Shown: positions 8,671-17,454, counted from the first letter of the stretch. The stretch is DNA of 64,000 nucleotides from Nocardia veterana NBRC 100344 (GCF_000308855.1 NZ_BAGM01000007.1:1-64000); one strand, 5' to 3'. Program-made: numbers and translations. The notes: a model not told the origin generated them from the letters alone.

Positions 8671-11370
8671 TCAGGCCGCCTCCAGGGTGCGGCGGGCGTA
8701 GGCGCGGACATCGGCATCGGTATCCGTGAGCACGACCTGGAGGGCGTCGCGGACGGCGGGGTGGTCGGGCCAATGGGACAGGGTCAGGACAGAAGCCTTG
8801 CGGACGTCCGGGTGCGGGTCGGTCAGGGCGGACTCGAGGGCCGCGGCGGCGGCTTCGGGGCCGAGGCCGGCCCAGCCGCGGGCCCCGCCCTCGCGGACCT
8901 GCCAGGCCGAATCGCGCAGCGCCGCTTCGAGAATCGACGCGTCGGCGGAATCGCCCAACCGGGCCAGGGCCGCCAGCGCGGCGGCGCGGACCAGCGGGTC
9001 GCGGTCGGTGACCAGTGCGCGGACCGTATCGGCGCCGCCCGCTCCGACCTCGGCCAGGCCCCGGGCGACCGCCACGCGGACCTCGCGGTTCTCGTCGAAG
9101 GCCGCGGCGGTGAGCGCCGACCAGTCGTCCAGCGACACCAGTGCGCGCACCCCTTCGATCCGGACGCGGTGATCGCTGTCGACCACGGCCTTGCCGAACA
9201 GATCGGCCGAACCGCGCCGCTGGGCGCGCAGCAGGTCCACCACGGCGGCCCGGACCAGGGGATCGGGTGATTCGGCGTGCGCGGTCAATTCGGTTGCGGG
9301 CGGCAGTATTTCGACGAGTTCGCGTAGGCCCGAGACAGCCGCAGCGCGGACCCCGGCGTCGGAATCGCCGAGGGCGGCGATCAGGGCATCGGCGAAGCCG
9401 TCCGGCGTTCCCTCGGTGAGCACCGACAGCGCCGTGGCCCGGACCCGTGGGTCGGCGTCGTCGAGATAGTCGCGGAGTTCGGCCACCGTCGGGGCGTCCA
9501 GGCCGAGCAGAATCGCGATCCGGGGCGCCGCGGAATCGTCGGCGGGCGTGCGGATGGTGATTCCCGGCCGGGGTGCGGCGGTGCTCGCCGCACCGGTGCG
9601 GGGCGGCCCGGCGATCAGTTCCGGCTGAGCCACGGCGATCGGTTCCAGGTCGGCGCCGGGCAGTTCCTCCCATTCCGGCACCGGTACGAAGTACGGAGCC
9701 ACCGGCCGCTTCAGGAATTCCATCGCACCGTCGGCGCCCTTACGCAGATTCAGGTGGTAGCGCCAGTCCTCGTCGTTGCGTTCGGGCAGGTCGGCGCGGT
9801 CGTGATACAGGCCCCACCGGGATTCGGTGCGGGTCAGTGAGGACCGGGCGGCCATCTCGGCGCAGTCGCGAATGAAAGCGACCTCGAGGCAGCGCATCAG
9901 CTGGTGCGGGGTTTCCGCGCCCATTTCCGCGATCTCCCGCCGCATCCGCTCGAAGGTCTCGACCGCGAGTGAGAGCTTGGTCTGCGTCTTGGGCGGTGCG
10001 ACGTAGTCGTTGACGAAGCGACGCAGCTTGTATTCGACCTGCTGCTGCGGCGGCCCGTCCGGATGCCGCAGCGGGCGGTAGATCAGTTCGTGCGCGGCCG
10101 CCAGCTGGTCGTCCGGAAGGACCTGCGGGGCAGCGACGTCGGCCAGCGTCGAGGATGCGTGCTCCCCGGCCAGGTCGCCGTAGACGAAGGCCCCGATCAT
10201 GTAGTTGTGCGGCACGCACGCCAGATCGCCCGCCGCGTACAGCCCCGGCACCGTGGTGCGGGCATGTTCGTCCACCCACACCCCGGACGCCGAATGTCCA
10301 CTGCACAAGCCGATTTCCGAGATGTGCATCTCGATGTCGTGGGTGCGGTAGTCGTGTCCGCGGTTGGCGTGGAAGGTGCCGCGGGTCGGCCGCTCGGTGG
10401 TGTGCAGGATCCCCTCGAGCGCGTCGAGCGTCTCCTCGGGCAGATGCGAAACCTTCAGGTAGATCGGACCGCGTGCGGATTCGATCTCCCGCTTCACCTC
10501 GGCCATCATCTGCCCGGACCAGTAGTCGGAGTCCACGAAGCGCTCACCCTGTGCGTTCACCTGATATCCGCCGAACGGATTGGCGACATAGGCGCAGGCC
10601 GGGCCGTTGTAGTCCTTGATCAGCGGATTGATCTGGAAGCATTCGATTCCCGACAGTTCCGCACCGGCGTGATAGGCCATCGCGTACCCGTCGCCGGCGT
10701 TGGTCGGATTCTCGTAGGTGCCGTACAGGTATCCCGACGCCGGCAGCCCGAGCCGCCCGCACGGTCCGGTCGCGAGAATGACCGCCTTGGCGCCGACGGC
10801 CACGAACTCACCGGTCCGGGTGTTCAGCGCGGCCGCACCGACCGCCCGCCCGCCGGCGGTGAGCACGCGCACCGGCATGAGCCGGTTCTCGATCCGGATC
10901 TTCTCGCGCATCTTGCGTTGCCGCAGCACGCGATACAGCGCCTTCTTGACATCCTTACCCTCGGGCATCGGCAACACATACGATCCGGACCGGTGCACGC
11001 GGCGCACCGCGTACTCGCCGTAGGCGTCCTTCTCGAATTTCACGCCGTACCGCTCGAGTCGCTGCACCATGGCGAATCCGCGGGTCGCGGTCTGGTACAC
11101 CGTGCGCTGGTTGACGATTCCGTCGTTGGCCCGGGTGATCTCGGCGACGTAGTCCTCCGGTTCGGCCTTGCCGGGGATGACGGCGTTGTTCACGCCGTCC
11201 ATACCCATGGCCAGCGCACCGGAGTGTCGCACGTGCGCCTTCTCCAGCAGCAGGACGTTCGCCCCGTTCTCGGCGGCGGTCAGCGCGGCCATGGTGCCGG
11301 CGGTTCCACCGCCGATCACCAGGACATCACAGTCCAGGCGCACGGTTTCGGACAGCTCGGGAATCTTCAT
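8671..11370 (-). CDS. AprA/fumarate-reductase-like flavoprotein fused to HEAT repeats
   Basis: An 899-residue protein made of two parts. Residues 1-600 are an FAD-dependent oxidoreductase of the fumarate reductase/APS reductase alpha superfamily: dinucleotide fold VLVIGGGTAGTMAA, LLLEKAHVRHSGALAMG, VILATGPCGRLG and GLYAAGDLACVP. The segment before the linker (LTRTESRWGLYHDRADLPER, then ND-EDW) resembles AprA of sulfate reducers more than SdhA. After a proline-rich linker, residues ~625-899 hold about nine HEAT/ARM-like repeats of ~30 residues (pattern D-x-D-x-x-VR-x-A-A-x-x-x-L). The ATG at 11370 follows AGGAGT. It is the last gene of a six-gene operon with an AprB-like ferredoxin and an importer. 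The substrate is unknown; organosulfur reduction is a guess. Confidence 0.85.
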   Translation of the reverse strand: MKIPELSETVRLDCDVLVIGGGTAGTMAALTAAENGANVLLLEKAHVRHSGALAMGMDGVNNAVIPGKAEPEDYVAEITRANDGIVNQRTVYQTATRGFAMVQRLERYGVKFEKDAYGEYAVRRVHRSGSYVLPMPEGKDVKKALYRVLRQRKMREKIRIENRLMPVRVLTAGGRAVGAAALNTRTGEFVAVGAKAVILATGPCGRLGLPASGYLYGTYENPTNAGDGYAMAYHAGAELSGIECFQINPLIKDYNGPACAYVANPFGGYQVNAQGERFVDSDYWSGQMMAEVKREIESARGPIYLKVSHLPEETLDALEGILHTTERPTRGTFHANRGHDYRTHDIEMHISEIGLCSGHSASGVWVDEHARTTVPGLYAAGDLACVPHNYMIGAFVYGDLAGEHASSTLADVAAPQVLPDDQLAAAHELIYRPLRHPDGPPQQQVEYKLRRFVNDYVAPPKTQTKLSLAVETFERMRREIAEMGAETPHQLMRCLEVAFIRDCAEMAARSSLTRTESRWGLYHDRADLPERNDEDWRYHLNLRKGADGAMEFLKRPVAPYFVPVPEWEELPGADLEPIAVAQPELIAGPPRTGAASTAAPRPGITIRTPADDSAAPRIAILLGLDAPTVAELRDYLDDADPRVRATALSVLTEGTPDGFADALIAALGDSDAGVRAAAVSGLRELVEILPPATELTAHAESPDPLVRAAVVDLLRAQRRGSADLFGKAVVDSDHRVRIEGVRALVSLDDWSALTAAAFDENREVRVAVARGLAEVGAGGADTVRALVTDRDPLVRAAALAALARLGDSADASILEAALRDSAWQVREGGARGWAGLGPEAAAAALESALTDPHPDVRKASVLTLSHWPDHPAVRDALQVVLTDTDADVRAYARRTLEAA

Positions 11371-11457
11371 CGGGCACACTCCTGAGAGGTGAATGGTCGG
11401 GGCCGCGGGACAGGCAGGTGGCGGACGGCCGACGTTCCGGCGCGGCCGGCGACCGGT

Positions 11458-12213
11458 TCAGGCAGCCGCCGCCCGCGGCGAATGATGCAGGGCAGCAAGG
11501 ATTTCCGCGCGCTCGGCGCTGCGATCGACATCCTCGACCCGCGGACTCGGCACGTGGATCAGCGAACGCAGCGCGCGGTCGGCGCCGCCGAGTACCGCGA
11601 CCCGATCGCCGAGGGTCAACGCCTCGTCCACGTCGTGGGTGACGAAGACGATGGTGGTGGGATGGGTCCGCCAGGTCTGAATCAGCAGGCGCTGCATGGT
11701 GATTCGGGTCGGCGTGTCCAGCGCCCCGAACGGCTCGTCCATCAGCACCGCACGCGGCGCTCCCGCCAGCCCGCGCGCGAGTTGTACGCGCTGGCGCATC
11801 CCGCCGGAAAGACTCTTGGGTAGATAGTCGCCGAACCCGGTGAGCCCGACCTCCTCGATCCAGCGCTGCGCTTGCGCCCGGCGGGTCGCCCGCGGCTCGC
11901 CGCGCAACTTCAGCGCCAGTTCGATATTGGACCGTACCGTGCGCCAGGGCAGCAGGGCATTGTCCTGGAACACCATCGCCCGATCGCGGGAGGGCCCGGT
12001 GATCTCGGCGCCGTCCGCGAGCGCCCGCCCCGACCGCGGCGGCAGCAGCCCGGCCAGCGCGCGCAGCACGGTGGACTTGCCGCACCCCGACGGTCCGGTG
12101 AGGACCAGGATCTCCCCGGCACGGATATCGAGGGTCAGGTCCGCCAGCACCGGCGCGCCGCCGTAGCGCAGCTCCACCGAGTCGAGTCGCAGATCCATTG
12201 CCGCTCCGGTCAT
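11458..12213 (-). CDS. ABC transporter ATPase, SsuB/TauB/NrtD type
   Basis: A 251-residue nucleotide-binding subunit. It has Walker A GPSGCGKST near residue 43, a Q-loop in VFQDNALLPW, signature LSGGMRQRVQLARGL, Walker B AVLMDEPFGALD and switch histidine FVTHDVDEA. These features are typical of importers for sulfonates, taurine, nitrate or aromatic sulfur compounds. The ATG at 12213 overlaps the permease stop (ATGA) and has GGAGG seven bases upstream. It energises the permease and lipoprotein encoded just upstream. The C-terminus ends in an alanine-rich tail, with no fused domain. Confidence 0.92.
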   Translation of the reverse strand: MTGAAMDLRLDSVELRYGGAPVLADLTLDIRAGEILVLTGPSGCGKSTVLRALAGLLPPRSGRALADGAEITGPSRDRAMVFQDNALLPWRTVRSNIELALKLRGEPRATRRAQAQRWIEEVGLTGFGDYLPKSLSGGMRQRVQLARGLAGAPRAVLMDEPFGALDTPTRITMQRLLIQTWRTHPTTIVFVTHDVDEALTLGDRVAVLGGADRALRSLIHVPSPRVEDVDRSAERAEILAALHHSPRAAAA

Positions 12214-13076
12214 TTCGCCGCCTCCCCGGCACGGGGCAGCCAGCGGGTGGCACGGCGGCCCAGTAATTCGATGGCCGCCGAGGTGGCGAATCCCAGCACG
12301 CCGATGGTGATGATGCCGACGAAGACGGCGGGATAGTCGACGATCGTGTAGGCCTGCCAGGTGCGGTAGCCGACGCCGAGGCGTCCGGAGATCATCTCGG
12401 CCGAGACCACACAGATCCAGGCCACGCCGATCCCCACCGACAGCCCGCTGAACACACCCGGCAGACTGCCCGGCAGGATCACCCGGATCAGCACGTCCCA
12501 GCGGGTTCCGCCCAGGGTGCGCACCGATTCCTCCCAGATCGTGGGCAACGCCCGCACCGCGTGTCGAGTACTCACCATGATCGGGAAGTAGGCCGCGAGG
12601 AAGGTGATGAAGACGATGCCGGCCTCGTCGGTCGGGAACAGCAGGATCGCCACCGGCACGATCGCGATCGCCGGAATCGGGCGGGCCAGCTCGGTCAGCG
12701 GGCCGAAGATATCGGCGAACCAGCGGGAACGGCCGAGCGCCACACCCGTCGCGACACCGATCACCGCGGCGAGTCCGAAACCGCTCAGAATGCGGATCAG
12801 GGACTGCCCGAGATCGAGCCAGTAGGTGTCGGTCTGCAACTGCTGCCGCAGCGTATGCAGGATCCGGGTCACCGTCGGCAGCGTGTCGAAGCGCACCCAC
12901 AGCCGAATGTGGTTGGCGGTCAGTAACTGCCACGCGGCCAGCGCGGCGAGGACCGAGGCCACCCGCACCAGGCGGGAACGCCACACTCGCCCGCCGGTGC
13001 TCCGCTCGGCGGTTGCGGTGGCCGGCGCGGAGACGGCGGGGGCCGGTGCGTCGACGGGCACGGTGGTGACGCTCAT
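12210..13076 (-). CDS. ABC transporter permease, SsuC/TauC type
   Basis: A 288-residue inner-membrane permease with about six spans after a basic N-terminal segment. The EAA-like coupling motif near residues 165-190 (ALPTIWEESVRTLGGTRWDVLIRVILPGSLPG) contacts the ATPase. The family imports sulfonates, nitrate or related small anions. The start ATG overlaps the stop of the substrate-binding lipoprotein gene, and its own stop overlaps the ATPase start. All three transporter parts are thus translationally coupled. Confidence 0.92.
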   Translation of the reverse strand: MSVTTVPVDAPAPAVSAPATATAERSTGGRVWRSRLVRVASVLAALAAWQLLTANHIRLWVRFDTLPTVTRILHTLRQQLQTDTYWLDLGQSLIRILSGFGLAAVIGVATGVALGRSRWFADIFGPLTELARPIPAIAIVPVAILLFPTDEAGIVFITFLAAYFPIMVSTRHAVRALPTIWEESVRTLGGTRWDVLIRVILPGSLPGVFSGLSVGIGVAWICVVSAEMISGRLGVGYRTWQAYTIVDYPAVFVGIITIGVLGFATSAAIELLGRRATRWLPRAGEAAK

Positions 13077-14500
13077 GGCCGCACCTCTCCGATGGCCTGG
13101 TCGTAGCTCACCGCGACCGCGCCGGGGTGGCGCGCCTGATACCGCTGCACCGCGCTCGGGGTGATGAAGGGCAGGTACGTGTCACCCTCGCGCACCCACT
13201 GGGCCTTGTCGGCGAACCAGCGCGTGCCCAGCTCGGCATCGGGAACGTACGCGGCGCGGATCTTCTTGCCTTGTGCCCGCGCGTTTTTCACCGCGCGCAG
13301 CAGATCGGTCGGGTTCGCCGCGGGTTGAGCGGTGGGCTGACCGTCGAACCAGACCTCACCGGCGAGGGCGACGTCGGTGACGGGCTTCCCGGTGGTCGGA
13401 TCGGTGCCCGTGACGGGCGCGGGGTTGGCGAAATTCGCCACCGCCGCGTCGTAATTCGCGCCGCGCTCGGCGAAGGCCTTGCGCAGTGGTGCGTCGTCGA
13501 CGAATTTGTCGATATCGAAATCGGCGAAATCACCGATCGACTTCAGGTACGGCACGTCACCTTTGAAAGCCTGAATCAGCTGGGGCTTCAAGGGTGTATC
13601 GAACGAGGTTCCCCCGGGTCCGTTGTAGAGGTAGACGACCTCCGCCGGCAGGCCGGAGTTGTCCGCGACCAGCTGCGCGGCTTCGAGTGGTTTCGCGTGC
13701 AGGAAATCGGTGGCGTCCAGTTGCGCCTGCAGGAATGCATCGAGGACCTCGGGATGGGATTTCGAATAGTCACGTCGTGCGACGACTCCGTGGAAGGTCG
13801 GCACGTTCAATTCGGCGCCGTCGTAGAGCAGCTTCGCCTTGTTCTGGAACACCAGCAGGCCCGGCCAGGCGACGAATTGCGACAGCGCCTGAACCTGTCC
13901 GGATTCGAGTGCGGAGGCGCCGATCTGCGGCTGCTGATTGAGGACGTCCACACCGTGCGCCGGATCGATGTTCGCGCGGGTCAAGGCCTGTCGCAAGGTA
14001 CCGTCCCCCGCGGAGCCGACGCTGGCGGACACCTTCTTGCCGGCGAGATCCGAGAGGGTGGTGGCGGTCGAATTCGGCGCCGTGACAATCATGTTCAGTG
14101 ATCCGCGCGGCTGATATCCGGTGATCGAGACCAGTTCGGTGGCCGAACGCTCGGCGGCCGAGGTCCGGGATCCGTTGATCAGCAGCGGATAATCGCCCAT
14201 CGAACCGATATCGATCTTCTCCGCGACCATTTGCGCGGTGATCGGTGCGCCGGTGTCGTAATCCTGCCATTCGACCTGGTATTTCGGGCCGCCCTTGGCG
14301 GTCAGGTCGTTCAGCCGCTGCTCCAGGAAACCCTTGGCTCGCAGCAGCGTCCCGGCGGTGACGGTGTTGATCGTTTTGGACTGATAGCCGACGACCACCC
14401 GGACGGTGTTGCCGGATCCGGTCTGCTCGAGCGAGCAGCCGGCCGCCAGGGCGGCGATCAGGGCGGCAGCGGCCGCGATGCGGGCACGACGGTACTTCAT
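13073..14500 (-). CDS. ABC substrate-binding lipoprotein with NosL-like C-terminal extension
   Basis: A 475-residue exported lipoprotein. It has a signal peptide ending in the lipobox LAAGC (Cys near residue 22). A periplasmic-binding domain of the SsuA/TauA/NMT1 kind follows to about residue 350 (VRVVVGYQSKTINTV, KIDIGSMGDYPLL, LAGKKVSASVGSAGDGTLRQ). Beyond the usual length there is a ~110-residue extension. Its end (RAAYVPDAELGTRWFADKAQ, then PFITPSAVQRYQARHPGAVA) follows the NosL pattern of A-Y-V-x-D-x-x-T-G-x-W, a protected segment, then an A-x-x-F-x-x-x-x-G helix. NosL proteins handle copper. A fused metal- or ligand-handling module is therefore suggested, but this is inference. Its stop overlaps the permease start. 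Confidence 0.88.
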   Translation of the reverse strand: MKYRRARIAAAAALIAALAAGCSLEQTGSGNTVRVVVGYQSKTINTVTAGTLLRAKGFLEQRLNDLTAKGGPKYQVEWQDYDTGAPITAQMVAEKIDIGSMGDYPLLINGSRTSAAERSATELVSITGYQPRGSLNMIVTAPNSTATTLSDLAGKKVSASVGSAGDGTLRQALTRANIDPAHGVDVLNQQPQIGASALESGQVQALSQFVAWPGLLVFQNKAKLLYDGAELNVPTFHGVVARRDYSKSHPEVLDAFLQAQLDATDFLHAKPLEAAQLVADNSGLPAEVVYLYNGPGGTSFDTPLKPQLIQAFKGDVPYLKSIGDFADFDIDKFVDDAPLRKAFAERGANYDAAVANFANPAPVTGTDPTTGKPVTDVALAGEVWFDGQPTAQPAANPTDLLRAVKNARAQGKKIRAAYVPDAELGTRWFADKAQWVREGDTYLPFITPSAVQRYQARHPGAVAVSYDQAIGEVRP

Positions 14501-14551
14501 TGGTATTTCCTCGAAATCGGGCCGAGGGCGGCCACTGAATTCCGCTGCGGG

Positions 14552-14779
14552 TCAGCGCAGCAGATACGGCATGTTCACGGTGACGGCGCCGGTGGGACAG
14601 CGGGCGGCACAGGGACCGCAATACCAGCATTCGTCGACATGCATGAAGGCCTTGCCGTTGTCCGGGTTGATCGCGAGCGAATCCAGCGGACAGATCTCCA
14701 CACACAGCGTGCATCCCTCGATGCACAGCGATTCGTCGATGGTTACCGGGACATCAGCCCGCTGATTGACCGACGCCAT
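14552..14779 (-). CDS. AprB-like 2x[4Fe-4S] ferredoxin
   Basis: A 75-residue iron-sulfur protein with two cluster motifs. The first is C19-x3-C23-x2-C26-x3-C30-P and the second, in CWYCGPCAARCP, is C51-x2-C54-x2-C57-x3-C61-P. The wider spacing in the first motif and the CWYC start of the second resemble the beta subunit of adenylylsulfate reductase, but the long AprB tail is missing. It is the natural electron donor for the AprA-like flavoprotein four genes downstream. The ATG start lies inside the 3' end of the GntR gene (26-base overlap), so it is translated as part of the same operon. Confidence 0.92.
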   Translation of the reverse strand: MASVNQRADVPVTIDESLCIEGCTLCVEICPLDSLAINPDNGKAFMHVDECWYCGPCAARCPTGAVTVNMPYLLR

Positions 14780-15617
14780 GGCGGCTCAGCCTCCAATCGT
14801 TGCTTTCGGTGGTGCGAACCAGACTGTCGCGCAGGGTGATTCGATCGCCGCGCATCCGGATGTACTCCAGGTCCACCGGCCGCCCGTCGGCGAGGTAGGT
14901 GAGCCGCTCCAACAGCAGCAACGCGCTGCCTTCGGGCGTCTGCAACGTGGCGGCGCTGTGGAGGTCCGCGGTGATCGCCTCGACCGCGAGATCAGCCGAA
15001 CCGAGGGACTGCCCGCTGATCTGTTCGATCAGTCCGAAGATGTCCTCCGACCGGAGATCGCAATCGAGCACCTGTGCCCCGATATCGGGCGCCAGGTAGG
15101 TGTGATCCAGGCTCAGCGGCAGCTCGCCCAGGTAGCGCAGGCGCTCCAGATAGACCGCCGACTCACCGGGTCCCAGCCCGAGCCGATGGGCGACCGCCGG
15201 CGGCGGAACCAGCCGCAGTGCCGCGCGGACCTCGTTGCGGACCTCGCCGTGGCCGCGCAGGGTTTCCTTCAGCCCGCGCAGGCTGTCGAGACCGTGGTCG
15301 TATTTGCGCTGCGCCACATATGTGCCGACCCGTGGCACCCGGCCGATGAGACCCTCGTCACGTAAGAGCGCCAGGGCCTCGCGGACGGCATTGCGCGACA
15401 CCGCGAATTCCGCGGCGAGCTCGGCCTCGCTCGGGAGCGGATCCGGGCACTGCCCGGTATGGATCTGCTGCCGCAGGACATCGGCCACCTGGCGAGCACG
15501 ATCGGCCTTGCGGATGGCCCGGGCGCCCGTCGCCGCTCCCGCGGTGTCCGGGCCGGAGGCCGGATGCTCGGGCTCGGCGCCGCGGGGTTGCCGCAGGGGT
15601 ACCGGATTCGCCGTCAT
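14754..15617 (-). CDS. GntR family regulator with UTRA domain (HutC subfamily)
   Basis: A 287-residue regulator. The winged helix-turn-helix at residues ~45-115 (QIHTGQCPDPLPSEAELAAE, then VSRNAVREALALLRDEGLIG) is followed by a UTRA effector domain (YLERLRYLGELPLSLDHTYL, and ending GRPVDLEYIRMRGDRITL). UTRA domains bind small metabolites that release the repressor from DNA. It heads the six-gene ferredoxin/ABC importer/flavoprotein operon and so probably controls it in response to the imported substrate or a product. The ATG at 15617 has a perfect AAGGAGGT. The unusual proline- and alanine-rich first 40 residues look disordered. Confidence 0.9.
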   Translation of the reverse strand: MTANPVPLRQPRGAEPEHPASGPDTAGAATGARAIRKADRARQVADVLRQQIHTGQCPDPLPSEAELAAEFAVSRNAVREALALLRDEGLIGRVPRVGTYVAQRKYDHGLDSLRGLKETLRGHGEVRNEVRAALRLVPPPAVAHRLGLGPGESAVYLERLRYLGELPLSLDHTYLAPDIGAQVLDCDLRSEDIFGLIEQISGQSLGSADLAVEAITADLHSAATLQTPEGSALLLLERLTYLADGRPVDLEYIRMRGDRITLRDSLVRTTESNDWRLSRHGVGQSAG

Positions 15618-16091
15618 CTCAACCTCCTTACGCTTGTGACCAGCGGTTTCCGAGCGTAATGGGGTTGCGGGGAGGTCGGCTCCGCCGGACGTGGCGGACG
15701 CCGGCGGACGGGTGGTTTTGCGCCGCCCGCGCAGGGGGCCGACCTGCTGCGATCGGGCGGATCGGAGGCAATGCGCCACCTGCCGCGCCGGCGGCGCACA
15801 TTGAAATCAGTGTGAGCGCAATAGCGGCCGCACCCATTCGCTGGCGCGGGCCGGAATCGGGATGTTACCGTTTTACCCATGTCCACCAGCCGCTCGAACC
15901 GCGCACGAGTCACCTACGTGACCGTGGCGCTCGGTGTGCGGCTGCCGCGGCAGCGGGAACTGTGTTGTTCCCGGCCGCGCAGCTGAGACCGCTCTCGTCG
16001 TCCGTCTGTCGACCCTTTCGGGCCCATCTCGCTGCCTTGTTCTCGATGTAGTTCTGTCTCCGCGCGAGACATTCGACAAGGACTTCGCCCC
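15618..16091. other. divergent intergenic region between GntR operon and ROK gene
   Basis: This is 474 bases between two divergently transcribed regulators. Apart from the inverted repeat near 15628-15659 and an AAGGA ribosome binding site just before 16092, I see no gene. The open frames here are arginine- or alanine-rich and lack coding character. Promoters for both flanking genes must lie here, but no convincing -35/-10 pair stands out. Confidence 0.6.
15628..15659 (-). promoter_or_regulatory. inverted repeat at the head of the GntR-flavoprotein operon
   Basis: TTACGCT (15628-15634) and AGCGTAA (15653-15659) form a perfect 7-base inverted repeat with an 18-base spacer. It lies immediately upstream of the AAGGAGGT of the GntR gene. 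In the transcript one arm abuts the ribosome binding site. It may be an operator for the GntR protein or a hairpin that modulates translation; the sequence cannot tell these apart. Confidence 0.35.
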
Positions 16092-17372
16092 ATGACGAGC
16101 CCCACCCTCGAACGACAGTCTTCCTCCTCTCGTCCGCGGCCGGTACGCAGTGTGCCGCGGCCGGTGGTCCCGCCGGAACTGCGGATCACCGACAACCCGG
16201 CGGCAGCCGTCCTGCGCGCCGCCACCCGCGGGCCGATCTTCCGCGACAACGCCGCTCAGACAACAGGTTTGAGTATCGCCACCGTCAATCGCCAAGTATC
16301 GGCACTGCTTTCGTCCGGACTGTTGCGAGAACGCGCCGACCTCACCGCATCCGGTGCGGTCGGGCGCCCGCGGGTGCCGTTCGAGGTCGACACCGACCGC
16401 TTCGCCACCCTGGGCGTGCATATCGGGGCGAATGTCACCCGGATCGTGGCCGCCGACCTGTCCGGTCGCATCCTCGGCGGGCTGGAGATCGCCACCCCGC
16501 AGGCCGCGCAGGAGGCGGCCGTCACCATCATCGCGCGCAGCGCGAAGGCGTTCCTGGACCGATTACCGCGCCGCCGGCCGCTGTGGGTCGGCGTGGCACT
16601 GGCCGGACGGGTCGATCCCGTCGCCGGTGTCGTGGATCATCCGCGCCTGGATTGGCAGTCGGCGCCGGTCGGCCCGATCTTCGCCACCGTGCTCGACCTG
16701 CCGGTTTCCGTCGCCGCCCATGTGGAGGCGATGGCCGCCGCCGAACTGCTGCTCACCACCAACACGCCGGAACGGACCGCGGCGCAGGACCGTCCCGGCA
16801 GCAGCCTCTACATCTACGGCCGGGAGACGGTCGGCGTAGCGGTCACCCTGCACGATCGCGTCTATACGCCGGCCAACGGTCCCGGATCGATCGCACATCT
16901 GCCGACCGGCTCCGATATCGATTGCGCGTGCGGGCGGCGGGGTTGCTTGGAAGCCTCCGTCGGTGAGGCGGCGGTGCTGGCGCGCGCGGTGCGGGCCGGT
17001 ATCGTGCCGAAGCGGGAGGCGCCGCGGAAACCCGTGATCGCCGAGCTGTACCGGGCCGCCGAACAGGGATCGGTTGCGGCCCGCGACATTCTGGTCGAGC
17101 GAGCCGAAATCCTCGGCCGCACAGCCGCTCTGGTTCGCGATATGTTCAACCCGGATCGGGTGGTACTGGGCGGTCAAGCCTTCACCGGCTACCGTCCCGG
17201 ACTCGAACGCGTCGTGCAGGCCTTCGGGCAGGCCACCACGTTGCCACCGGCCGATCTTCGGATCAGCCGGTTCGGCGGCCGAGTTCAGGAACACGCCGCG
17301 GCCGTCACCTCGTTGAGTGTGTGCTACGCCGATCCGCTGTCGGCGCTGCGCCGCGCCACCCGCTCGCGCTGA
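16092..17372 (+). CDS. ROK family transcriptional regulator
   Basis: A 426-residue protein. An N-terminal winged helix (about residues 35-95, NAAQTTGLSIATVNRQVSAL) is followed by a ROK domain beginning LGVHIGANVTRIVAADLSG. The ROK zinc motif is present as CACGRRGCLE near residue 280, and the closing signature reads RVVLGGQAF. The usual DxGGT phosphate-binding element is replaced by HIGAN-type sequence, as in regulatory rather than kinase members. The family normally senses sugars or sugar phosphates. No sugar genes adjoin it, so the target is unknown. AAGGA lies before the ATG. It converges on the DUF2207 gene. Confidence 0.88.
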   Translation: MTSPTLERQSSSSRPRPVRSVPRPVVPPELRITDNPAAAVLRAATRGPIFRDNAAQTTGLSIATVNRQVSALLSSGLLRERADLTASGAVGRPRVPFEVDTDRFATLGVHIGANVTRIVAADLSGRILGGLEIATPQAAQEAAVTIIARSAKAFLDRLPRRRPLWVGVALAGRVDPVAGVVDHPRLDWQSAPVGPIFATVLDLPVSVAAHVEAMAAAELLLTTNTPERTAAQDRPGSSLYIYGRETVGVAVTLHDRVYTPANGPGSIAHLPTGSDIDCACGRRGCLEASVGEAAVLARAVRAGIVPKREAPRKPVIAELYRAAEQGSVAARDILVERAEILGRTAALVRDMFNPDRVVLGGQAFTGYRPGLERVVQAFGQATTLPPADLRISRFGGRVQEHAAAVTSLSVCYADPLSALRRATRSR

Positions 17373-17396
17373 GCCGCGCCGTCCGCCGAAACGGGC

Positions 17397-17443
17397 GACG
17401 GGTGTGGAACCGGTTGGCGCACAATCCGGTCCACGCCCGTCGG
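17397..17443. terminator. imperfect hairpin between convergent ROK and DUF2207 genes
   Basis: The left arm CGACGGGTGTGGAACCGG (17397-17414) pairs with CCGGTCCACGCCCGTCG (17427-17443), with one wobble and one bulge, across a 12-base loop. It lies between the stop codons of two convergent genes, which fits a bidirectional intrinsic terminator of the GC-rich, U-poor actinobacterial kind. Confidence 0.55.
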
Positions 17444-17454
17444 CAACGGTCGGG

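Noticed and set aside
15659..16051. Plus-strand frame in the GntR-ROK intergenic region
   Set aside because: No ribosome binding site; composition and codon use are not those of a gene.
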